A stretch of DNA of 40,015 nt. Source: Brevundimonas subvibrioides. GTDB taxonomy: Bacteria > Pseudomonadota > Alphaproteobacteria > Caulobacterales > Caulobacteraceae. Position numbers and translations under genes: made by a program. The notes beneath the pieces were generated by a model. The model was not told the origin of the DNA. It saw only the letters and a program-made list of their open reading frames with translations, and did not search any database. Location: the NCBI GenBank assembly GCA_002280475.1, contig NCEB01000020.1, positions 1-40,015 on the forward strand. Direction: 5' to 3'. Of the stretch, positions 25,628 through 32,008 are shown piece after piece; position 1 is the stretch's first letter, and the number at the start of each line of letters is the position of its first letter.

Positions 25628-26155
25628 TCAGATGCGGTCCAGCACGCGAAAGGTGAAGGCGTGGTCGTCCTTCTCGCCCGCATCATGCCGTTCGTTCAGC
25701 GTTTCGCGAAAGAGGCTTTCGTCGAAGGCCGGAAACCAGGCGTCCCCCTCCGGCTCGGCCTCGACCTCGGTGACATACAGCCGGCGCGCGCGGGGCAGGG
25801 CCGCCTCGAACAGGGCAGTGCCGCCGATCACGCAGATCTCGTCGATCCCGTCGTCCTCGGCCGTCTCGCGCGCGATGTCGATCGCATCGGCCAGGTTGGA
25901 GCAGACCACCGCTCCCTTGGCCTTGCCCGCCTCTTCGTAGGACAGGTCTCGCGTTAGCACGAGGTTCAGCCGGCCGGGCAGGGGCTTCAGCGGCAGGCTT
26001 TCCCACGTCGACCGCCCCATGATGCAGGGCTTGCCGAGCGTGATCGCCTTGAACCGCTGTAGGTCGGACCGAAGCCGCCACGGCAGGTCGCCGTCCCGAC
26101 CGATGACGCCGTTGCGCGCCCGCGCGACGACCAGGGCGAGGTGGGGGATGGTCAT
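25628..26155 (-). CDS. folA: Dihydrofolate reductase
   Basis: Reduces dihydrofolate to tetrahydrofolate with NADPH, recycling the dihydrofolate made by thymidylate synthase. The N-terminal NGVIGRDGDLPWRLRSDLQRF (catalytic Asp after PWRL), GRSTWESLP, and CVIGGTALFEAALP are all diagnostic. Length is 175 residues. It usually follows thyA directly; here two extra genes lie between, ending 6 bases before the folA start. Confidence 0.95.
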   Translation of the reverse strand: MTIPHLALVVARARNGVIGRDGDLPWRLRSDLQRFKAITLGKPCIMGRSTWESLPLKPLPGRLNLVLTRDLSYEEAGKAKGAVVCSNLADAIDIARETAEDDGIDEICVIGGTALFEAALPRARRLYVTEVEAEPEGDAWFPAFDESLFRETLNERHDAGEKDDHAFTFRVLDRI

Positions 26156-26161
26156 GTTCGC

Positions 26162-26776
26162 TTACGCCGGATTGTCGACATGCCATGTGCGCATCGCCAC
26201 CATCAACTGTGCCACGGGCTGACGTTCAATGTCGCGGTCGGAATGTCCTCGTGCTTTTAGACGATCGTAGTTGTCGCCCATAAACTCCGTGAATTCGCCC
26301 CAAAGTGCGGATGGCCCGGAGACATCGACCCGCCCTGCGATCTCCAGCCAGTTTCTCACGGCCGTCATGCCGGTTGGCGGGTCATCAGAATGAGCTTCGA
26401 TATCGACGTTGGCGAGATCAGAGATCGCCGCCTGATATCGGTACCGCTCTGTTTCCAGGACCAGGAGTTGTTTCTCTTGCCAGTGCGCTCCTTTGAAGCG
26501 GCGGCATCCTATGTCGAGTCCCAGCTCAAGTGGCATGTTCAGCCGGAAAAGCTCTCCAACCTTTGACGCCTTCATTCGAGACAGGTCGTGGATGCCGAAC
26601 TTCGAGGCCTCGATCAGTTCAATGATCTTGTCGAGACGGTTCTCGCCAGCGTTCAGACGCTCCGATGCGATCCTCGGAGTGAAGTCTGCACGAATGACCA
26701 CAAAAAGGATGGGCCGCAGTATCGGAAGGTAGGCGTCATCGAACGAGCAGTTGATGAAAACACTGCGCTCGAACAC
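26162..26776 (-). CDS. Uncharacterised protein with FINCSFD start, possibly TIR-like
   Basis: A 204-residue protein that I recognise only as a family of unknown function starting VFINCxFD. What is visible: an N-terminal strand followed by CSFDDAY, a central AGENRLDKIIELIEASKFGIHDLSR, and RLNMPLELGLDIG. The Glu in LELG after a strand resembles the catalytic Glu context of TIR and TIR-like nucleotide hydrolases (xxFELGL.G). That is analogy, not proof. A C-terminal third is helical and charged. The start is GTG 26776, 5 bases after the DUF2188 stop, so the two are probably coupled. Sample lines here count 53-58% G+C, against 67% in a folA line, which suggests later acquisition. Confidence 0.6.
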   Translation of the reverse strand: MFERSVFINCSFDDAYLPILRPILFVVIRADFTPRIASERLNAGENRLDKIIELIEASKFGIHDLSRMKASKVGELFRLNMPLELGLDIGCRRFKGAHWQEKQLLVLETERYRYQAAISDLANVDIEAHSDDPPTGMTAVRNWLEIAGRVDVSGPSALWGEFTEFMGDNYDRLKARGHSDRDIERQPVAQLMVAMRTWHVDNPA

Positions 26777-26781
26777 CGCTT

Positions 26782-27012
26782 CTAGCGCTTGTCTCGCGGA
26801 GGATGGGGGTCGTTGCCGTAGCTGCGCCGGTCCTTGATCGTTCCATCGCGACCGTGGACGTATAGTTCGCCGTGTTCACGCTTCGCGAAATCGACACCGA
26901 ACCGGACTGCCGCTTCCTGGGTTGAGAAGTTCTTGGCCGCTCGCGATGAGCCCGCGCTGCGGACGCTCCAACCCCCGTGAGGGTTTGGAACGACATGTTT
27001 TCCTTTGCTCAT
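26782..27012 (-). CDS. DUF2188 domain-containing small protein
   Basis: A 76-residue protein matching DUF2188: KHVVPNPHGGWSVRSAGSSR, then a helix FSTQEAAVRFGVDFAKREHG and ELYVHGRDGTIKDRRSYG. The function of the domain is unknown. ATG 27012 has GAGG 8 bases upstream, overlapping the thyA stop region. It lies 8 bases after thyA and 5 before the FINC-type gene, forming a two-gene insert between thyA and folA. It could be a partner or regulator of the neighbour. Confidence 0.8.
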   Translation of the reverse strand: MSKGKHVVPNPHGGWSVRSAGSSRAAKNFSTQEAAVRFGVDFAKREHGELYVHGRDGTIKDRRSYGNDPHPPRDKR

Positions 27013-27020
27013 TCCAAACC

Positions 27021-27887
27021 TCAGACGGCGACTCTCGCAGGAATATGGGGCCAAGCTTGGTACCCGTCCAGAGAGAAGTCCCCACGCTCGAACGAGAAAA
27101 GGTCCTGCCGGTCCGCCAGGGTCATCGTCGGGAAGGCCAGCGGCTGGCGGGCCAGCTGCAGCTCGGCCTGATCGACATGGTTCAGATACAGATGCGCGTC
27201 GCCGAAGGTGTGGACGAACTCGCCCGGCTCATGCCCCGTCACCTTGGCCACCATCATCGTCAGCAGGGCATAGGAGGCGATGTTGAACGGCACGCCCAGG
27301 AACACATCGGCCGAGCGCTGATACAGCTGGCAGCTCAGCTTGCCGTCGGCCACGAAGAACTGGAACAGACAGTGGCAGGGCGGCAGGGCCATGTCCTCGA
27401 TGTCGGCCGGGTTCCAGGCCGACACGATATGGCGGCGGCTGTTCGGGTCGGTCTTCAGCCCTTCGATCAGGCGCGCGATCTGGTCGATCGACTGGCCGTT
27501 GGGCGTCGCCCACGACCGCCACTGCTTGCCATAGACCGGCCCCAGCTCGCCCGCCTCGTCGGCCCATTCGTCCCAGATGGTGCAGCCGTTCTCGCGCAGC
27601 CAGGCGACGTTGGTCTCGCCGCGCAGGAACCACAGCAGCTCGACGATGATCGATCGCAGATGCAGCTTCTTGGTCGTCAGCAGCGGAAAGCCCTTCGACA
27701 GGTCGAACCGCATCTGGCGTCCGAACACCCCCAGTGTCCCCGTGCCCGTCCGGTCGTCCCGGCGCGTCCCGTTGTCCAGGATGTCCTTCAGCAGGTTCAG
27801 ATACTGGAACTCGGGATGATCGGCCGGTGCCGCCACCTGGGCTCCGATCCGCTCTTCAAGCTCAGTGATTCGGACTGTCGCGTTCAT
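27021..27887 (-). CDS. thyA: Thymidylate synthase
   Basis: Makes dTMP from dUMP using methylenetetrahydrofolate. It has [11 protein letters not shown], the catalytic Cys in [22 protein letters not shown] and the usual C-terminal [12 protein letters not shown]...VAV. Length is 288 residues. ATG 27887 is chosen because the family starts near the [12 protein letters not shown] helix and GGAAAC is upstream; a longer in-frame extension would run into an inverted-repeat element. It leads the minus-strand unit thyA, DUF2188, FINC-type, folA. Confidence 0.95.
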   Translation of the reverse strand: MNATVRITELEERIGAQVAAPADHPEFQYLNLLKDILDNGTRRDDRTGTGTLGVFGRQMRFDLSKGFPLLTTKKLHLRSIIVELLWFLRGETNVAWLRENGCTIWDEWADEAGELGPVYGKQWRSWATPNGQSIDQIARLIEGLKTDPNSRRHIVSAWNPADIEDMALPPCHCLFQFFVADGKLSCQLYQRSADVFLGVPFNIASYALLTMMVAKVTGHEPGEFVHTFGDAHLYLNHVDQAELQLARQPLAFPTMTLADRQDLFSFERGDFSLDGYQAWPHIPARVAV

Positions 27888-28000
27888 CTCGAGAGTTTCC
27901 GGGATGATGGTCGAAAGGAGAACTGCAAACGCGCGATTCTCGACGGAAAGGTCCGTTCTCTTGTGGATCGGCTCGGTCAGAGCGGCGGTCAGAAGGGTTT

Positions 28001-28200
28001 CATCACAGCGAGCACAGCGAAGGCACGACGAACACGACGGGACCGAGCGGCCCCAACGCCGCCGATCGCCTGTTCCAGGCACCGTGCGTCAAAGGATTGG
28101 CGGCTTTGCCGCCGACCCTTTCATCTCGCTTCAGAAGGGACCGATCGGCGACAGGCCCGCGGACTCGTCTCGTCGTGCCTTCGCTGTGCTCGTTGTGATG
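28001..28200. repeat. Long inverted-repeat intergenic element, type C
   Basis: Arms of 31 bases (28001-28031 and 28170-28200) are complementary with a single mismatch and flank 138 bases. The core is CTTCGCTGTGCTCG. Between the arms is a small GGCGGC-TTT-GCCGCC hairpin. It occupies the 426-base gap between thyA and the DUF924 gene, together with the stop-proximal repeat below. Confidence 0.88.
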
Positions 28201-28250
28201 AACCTCAACCGTTCACACGCGCACGCCTATTCAACACGTTCTCCTCCATT

Positions 28251-28307
28251 CTTAATGTCCAATCGTCAGTGTTGGACTCGTTGGACTCGGTACCTCCAGA
28301 GTCCAAT
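28251..28307 (-). repeat. 57-base stop-proximal repeat, copy 1
   Basis: On the minus strand this begins ATTGGACTC 6 bases after the DUF924 stop. It is related to the sequence at 35114-35170: 31 of the first 37 positions are the same, counted by hand. TTGGACTC pairs with GAGTCCAA to form a hairpin. Confidence 0.8.
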
Positions 28308-28313
28308 CCGCCC

Positions 28314-28856
28314 TCAACCCCCAAACCCTCCCTCGTCCAGAAACGCCTGCTCCTCGGCCGACGTCTGCCGCCCCAGCGCCGCGTTCCGGTGCGGGAACCG
28401 GCCGAACCGCACGATGATGTCCCGGTGGATGTGAGCGAACTTCAGCGTCTCGGGCATGTCGGCCACCAGCGGCAGCAGGGCGTCCTGATCGGCCAGGGCC
28501 TCGGAGTGCATCAGCGGCAGGAACAGGAACTGGCGCAGGTCCGGCTCGAACGCCACCGGATAGCCGCGCGCGATGGCGTCCCGCGCGAACATCAAGGCCA
28601 GGGGATCGGTGGCGAATTGGTGCGCGGTGTCTCGAAAGCTGTTCCGCGGGTACTGATCCAGCACGATCATCAGGGCCAGTGCTCCCTCGGCCGTGCCCAT
28701 CCAGTCGTCCAGATGACGCCTCGCGGCCGCGAAGTGGGCGGCGCGTATTTCCTCGCGGACGCGCCAGTCGAACTGGGGGTCCTTCTTGTACCACTTCGTT
28801 GGTCCGGCCTCTTTCCAGAAGCCCACGATCATGGATGGCGTTATGAGACCCGGCAT
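28314..28856 (-). CDS. DUF924 family protein
   Basis: A 180-residue protein of the DUF924 family (TPR-like helical fold, unknown function). Family motifs are FWKEAGPTKWYKKD near the N-terminus, ALALMIVLDQYPRNSFR, and the C-terminal ERFGRFPHRN-like DIIVRFGRFPHRNAALGR. ATG 28856 is supported by GAGGA 8 bases upstream. It is divergent from the reductoisomerase gene: the two possible ATGs share one CATG (28854-28857). Confidence 0.88.
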   Translation of the reverse strand: MPGLITPSMIVGFWKEAGPTKWYKKDPQFDWRVREEIRAAHFAAARRHLDDWMGTAEGALALMIVLDQYPRNSFRDTAHQFATDPLALMFARDAIARGYPVAFEPDLRQFLFLPLMHSEALADQDALLPLVADMPETLKFAHIHRDIIVRFGRFPHRNAALGRQTSAEEQAFLDEGGFGG

Positions 28857-29889
28857 GACGCATTCCTCAGGTGAAGCCTTGGCCCTACCCGATCCGCTGC
28901 CCGTCTTCCACGACCGCGATTGCGATCTGTTCATCATCCGCGCCAGGCGCGTCGCCGTCATCGGCTACGGCAGCCAGGGGCGCACCCACGCGCTGAACCT
29001 GCGCGACAGCGGCGTCGCCGACATCGTGGTGGGCCTGAAGCCGGGCTCGGCCACCCGGGCGAAGGCCGAGGCCGACGGCTTTCCCGTCATGACGGCCGGC
29101 GAGGCCACCACGGGTGCCGACGTCATCGCCGTCATGGTCTCGGACGAAGCCCACCGGGACCTCTGGCGCGACGAGATCGAGCCGAATATCCGGCCGGGTG
29201 CGGCGCTGATCTTCGCCCATGGCCTGTCGGTGCGTTTCGGGCTGGTCGCGCCCCGCGCCGACCTCGACGTCATCCTCGCCTCGCCGAAGGGCATCGGGCC
29301 GCGCATCCGCGACCTGTACGAGGCGGGTGAGGGTGTCTTCTGCCTGTTCGGCGTGCATCAGGACGCGACGGGCGGCGCGCACGCGCTGGGCCTGTCCTAC
29401 GCCGCCGCCCTGGGTTGCGGACGCAAGGGCATCCTCGAGACCACCTTCGCCGCCGAATGCGAGAGCGATCTGTTCGGCGAGCAGGTGGTGCTGTGCGGCG
29501 GCGTGGCCGAGCTGATCGACGCGGCCTTCATGAAGCTGGTGAACGCCGGCTATCCGCCCGAGGTCGCCTGGTTCGAATGCTTCTACGAGGTCAAGCTGGT
29601 CACGGACCTGATGTATGAACGCGGCATCGCCGGAGCCTTTGCCAAGATCTCGAACACGGCGGAATACGGCGCCTATCTGACGGGCCCGCGCGTGATCGGC
29701 GACGCCTCCCGGGCAGCGATGGACGAGGTGCTGGCCGAGGTCCGTGACGGCGCGTTCGTCAGGCGACTGATGGCGGACTATGACGCGGGATCGCCTGAGC
29801 TGCTTGCCCGGCGAAGCGCGCTCGGCGAACGCACCATCGAACAGGTCGGAGCCCGCCTTTCGGCGGTCGCCGCGACAGCGAAATCCTAA
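28855..29889 (+). CDS. ilvC: Ketol-acid reductoisomerase
   Basis: Branched-chain amino acid enzyme that isomerises and reduces acetolactate. It has the Rossmann motif GYGSQG, PKGIGPRIR, the metal ligands in ETTFAAECESDLFGEQ, the second-domain PEVAWFECFYEVKLVTDLMYE and SNTAEYG. All catalytic residues expected for class I appear to be kept. Some segments are divergent, such as HGLSVRFG in place of HGFNIHFG. ATG 28855 gives 344 residues but shares its CATG with the divergent DUF924 start. TTG 28879, with AGGTGA upstream, gives 336 residues, close to the family's 338, and may be the true start. The symbol is by family; a second copy elsewhere cannot be excluded. Confidence 0.85.
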   Translation: MTHSSGEALALPDPLPVFHDRDCDLFIIRARRVAVIGYGSQGRTHALNLRDSGVADIVVGLKPGSATRAKAEADGFPVMTAGEATTGADVIAVMVSDEAHRDLWRDEIEPNIRPGAALIFAHGLSVRFGLVAPRADLDVILASPKGIGPRIRDLYEAGEGVFCLFGVHQDATGGAHALGLSYAAALGCGRKGILETTFAAECESDLFGEQVVLCGGVAELIDAAFMKLVNAGYPPEVAWFECFYEVKLVTDLMYERGIAGAFAKISNTAEYGAYLTGPRVIGDASRAAMDEVLAEVRDGAFVRRLMADYDAGSPELLARRSALGERTIEQVGARLSAVAATAKS

Positions 29890-29910
29890 CGACCTGGATG
29901 GCGGGAAAGA

Positions 29911-29987
29911 TGGTCGGAGTGGCAGGATTCGAACCTGCGACCCCTGCGTCCCGAACGCAGTGCTCTACCAGACTGAGCCACACTCCG
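29911..29987 (-). tRNA. tRNA-Pro (anticodon CGG)
   Basis: Minus strand, 77 bases. The acceptor stem CGGAGTG/CACTCCG is perfect, the anticodon loop TTCGGGA gives CGG, the T-loop is GGTTCGAATCC, and the discriminator A plus CCA are encoded. Confidence 0.96.
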
Positions 29988-30142
29988 ACTTGAGGCGCGG
30001 CTTATAGCGACGGGGTCAGGGGGCCGCAAGCGGCGTTCGACGCCCCTCGAAAATAGTCCGCAGGCCGGGTGTTGCATCCCCCCCGACCATGGCGTATCTG
30101 ACCGCCTCCCGGGGCCCTAGGGTCCCGGTGCACCGGTCCTGC

Positions 30143-30216
30143 TGGGGAATGGTGTAATGGTAACACTCCGGTTTTTGGTACCGTCATTCTAGGTTCGAGT
30201 CCTAGTTCCCCAGCCA
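30143..30216 (+). tRNA. tRNA-Gln (anticodon TTG)
   Basis: Plus strand, 74 bases. It starts TGGGGAA, pairing with TTCCCCA. The anticodon loop TTTTGGT gives TTG. The T-arm contains GGTTCGAGTCC, and GCCA is encoded at the 3' end. It is divergent from tRNA-Pro. Confidence 0.95.
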
Positions 30217-30266
30217 CCGCCTTCCGAGGACAAAGCGCCACCTGACCGCCCGTCGCGTCGGGCGGT

Positions 30267-30869
30267 CTAGTGCGGTCGCTCGCTGCGGATCGGCAGCCGG
30301 ACCCGAACCCCCACGCCCGCGTTCGGCGCGGTCTCGAGCGTCATCGCTCCGCCCAGATGCGCCACCAGGCCCTCGACCAGGGCCAGGCCGTCGCCGTTGC
30401 TGAGAGATTGGGCCCCTACACCGGAATCCCGGACCACGAGGCTGACGCCGTCCGAAGCCTGGGAATAGGCCACCGCGATCGATCCGCGCCCCGAACCCGG
30501 AAAGGCATGCCGCACGGCATTGGACATCAGTTCGTGCAGGATGATGGCCAGCGGCAGGGCGTGGCTTTCGGGCAGGTCGATTCCCGACGCCCGCACGTCG
30601 ATCCGCACGGCGCGGTCTTCGCAAGCCCGCCGCCAGAAGCCGGCGGCCTCGTCCAGATAAGCCCCGAAATCGACAGAGCCGTCTTCGACCGTCCGACGAG
30701 TCAGAAGCCCCATCGCCGCGACGACGTCGCTGAGCCAGGTCAGATGGCGCCGACTCTCTGGATCGGTCACGCTGCGCAGCCGAATGCCCACCAGCGCCTG
30801 CAGAAGCTGGTAACCGCCGACGAGGCGTCGTTCCAGTTCAACGATCCGGATTTCCGCGCTCGCGGTCAT
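30267..30869 (-). CDS. Histidine-kinase-like ATPase lacking the phosphoacceptor His
   Basis: A 200-residue cytoplasmic protein aligned to HisKA_2/HWE-type kinases. The ATP-binding half is good: HELMSNAVRHAFP (N-box), VRDSGVGAQ (G1), GDGLALVEGL (G2). The dimerisation helix reads LERRLVGGYQLLQALVG where HHRVKNNLQVISSLL is usual, so the His is replaced. It may be a phosphatase, a pseudokinase, or a partner of the divergent receiver protein. ATG 30869 has GAGGG upstream. Confidence 0.75.
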   Translation of the reverse strand: MTASAEIRIVELERRLVGGYQLLQALVGIRLRSVTDPESRRHLTWLSDVVAAMGLLTRRTVEDGSVDFGAYLDEAAGFWRRACEDRAVRIDVRASGIDLPESHALPLAIILHELMSNAVRHAFPGSGRGSIAVAYSQASDGVSLVVRDSGVGAQSLSNGDGLALVEGLVAHLGGAMTLETAPNAGVGVRVRLPIRSERPH

Positions 30870-30881
30870 TCGCCCTCGGCG

Positions 30882-30932
30882 ATCAGTCAAAAAAGCAGGC
30901 CTGACTGATACGCCACGGTGAACCATTTCACC
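30882..30932. promoter_or_regulatory. Two palindromes between kinase-like and receiver genes (candidate operators)
   Basis: ATCAGTCA/TGACTGAT (30882-30889 and 30902-30909) and GGTGAA-CCAT-TTCACC (30917-30932) lie in the 128-base divergent region. Either could be a transcription-factor site; the second is compact and perfect. No GGAAC-type EcfG promoter is obvious. Confidence 0.35.
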
Positions 30933-30997
30933 AAGAGCGAGTTTCTTCTGTTCGGTAACCGACACAGTAAAGTTAATCGGGCCGGGGATGACAACGC

Positions 30998-31456
30998 GTG
31001 GTGCAGGAAATCGGTGACCTTCGGGTCATGATCGTGGAAGACCAGGCCATCCTCGCGATGGAGCTCGAACTGGTCCTGGGCGACATCGGCTGCGATGTCG
31101 TCGGCAGCGCCATGGATCGCGCCGGAGCCTTCGCGGTCGCCGAGCGCGAGCGGCCGGCGCTGGCCCTGGTTGACGTCAACCTGCTGGACGGCCTGACAGG
31201 CCCGCAGATCGCCCAGAGGCTGGTCGCCGACTACGGCACCGCCGTGGTGTTCCTGACCGCCAATCCCGAACAGATCCCCGAGGGGTTCGCCGGAGCCCTC
31301 GGTGCCGTGTGCAAACCCTTCGACGCGCAGACGATCAAGGCCGTCGTAGCCTTCGCCCGGCAGTTCATCCTGCACCGCACGGTCGGCGAGGCCCCGCGGC
31401 GTTTCCGACTGGCCCCGTGGCTGACCACGCCGCCGGCCAGCATCGCGCCGCACTGA
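30998..31456 (+). CDS. Single-domain response regulator (receiver)
   Basis: A 152-residue CheY-like receiver. Acidic pocket VEDQ, phosphoacceptor D59 in LVDVNLLDG, T87 in FLTAN and K106 in CKPF are all present, so it should be phosphorylatable. There is no output domain; about 30 residues follow. The start is GTG 30998 (a second GTG at 31001 also fits). It is divergent from the degenerate histidine-kinase-like gene, which suggests a functional pair or phosphorelay. Confidence 0.85.
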   Translation: MVQEIGDLRVMIVEDQAILAMELELVLGDIGCDVVGSAMDRAGAFAVAERERPALALVDVNLLDGLTGPQIAQRLVADYGTAVVFLTANPEQIPEGFAGALGAVCKPFDAQTIKAVVAFARQFILHRTVGEAPRRFRLAPWLTTPPASIAPH

Positions 31457-31459
31457 ACC

Positions 31460-32008
31460 TCAGGCCAGACCGCCGCCCAGGTCGAGGCCCGGCGATCGGG
31501 GCGGGTTCCCGGCCGGGTCGAGGTCCAGTTGCATCAGATGGACATCCAGCCATCGATCGAGCTTCCATCCGACCTGGGCGTAGCGCCCCACCGGGCGAAA
31601 GCCGAGCGAGTGATGCAGGGCAATCGAGGCGGCGCTGGTCTGGCTGTCGCTGATCGCCCCGATGACGTGCCGAAGTCCGATGGCCTTCACGCGGGCGATC
31701 AGCTGGGTCAGCAGAGCACGCCCGACGCCCCGGCCTCGAGCCGCGTCCTCGACGTAGATCGAGCCCTCGACGCCATAGCGATAGGCGGGTCGGGGCCGAA
31801 ACGGCGAGGCATAGGCATAGCCCGCGAACGTCCCGTGGACCTCGGCCACCAGCCAGGGCAGTCCCTTGGCTCGAACCGCCTCGAACCGCGACGTCATTTC
31901 CGCGAGAGACGGCGGCTCCAGTTCGAAGGTCGCCGTGCCCGTAAGGACTTCGCGGCCATAGAGTGCCGTGATGGCGGACAGGTCGCCTTCTACGGCGTCG
32001 CGGATCAC
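31460..32008 (-). CDS. GNAT N-acetyltransferase, phosphinothricin/methionine sulfoximine type
   Basis: A 182-residue GNAT enzyme. The segments TGTATFELEPPSLAEM, GYAYASPFRPRPAYRY, and the acetyl-CoA binding loop GRGVGRALL are those of the Pat/Bar-MnaT group. The C-terminal ALHHSLGFRPVGRYAQVGWK completes the family pattern. The start is GTG 32008, whose GTGA overlaps the stop of the oligopeptidase gene (32005-32007), so the two are coupled. The substrate could be an amino acid analogue; this is inferred. Confidence 0.85.
   Translation of the reverse strand: MIRDAVEGDLSAITALYGREVLTGTATFELEPPSLAEMTSRFEAVRAKGLPWLVAEVHGTFAGYAYASPFRPRPAYRYGVEGSIYVEDAARGRGVGRALLTQLIARVKAIGLRHVIGAISDSQTSAASIALHHSLGFRPVGRYAQVGWKLDRWLDVHLMQLDLDPAGNPPRSPGLDLGGGLA

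Noticed and set aside
26922..28874. Long open frame of 650 codons on the plus strand opposite thyA
   Set aside because: It is a shadow of thyA and of repeat sequences in high-GC DNA. The translation is Arg/Gln/Gly-rich with no recognisable domain, whereas thyA on the other strand has all catalytic motifs.
30000..30142. Small RNA or gene in the gap between the two tRNAs
   Set aside because: Only short GC palindromes are seen, with no reading frame or promoter-terminator pair I can support.
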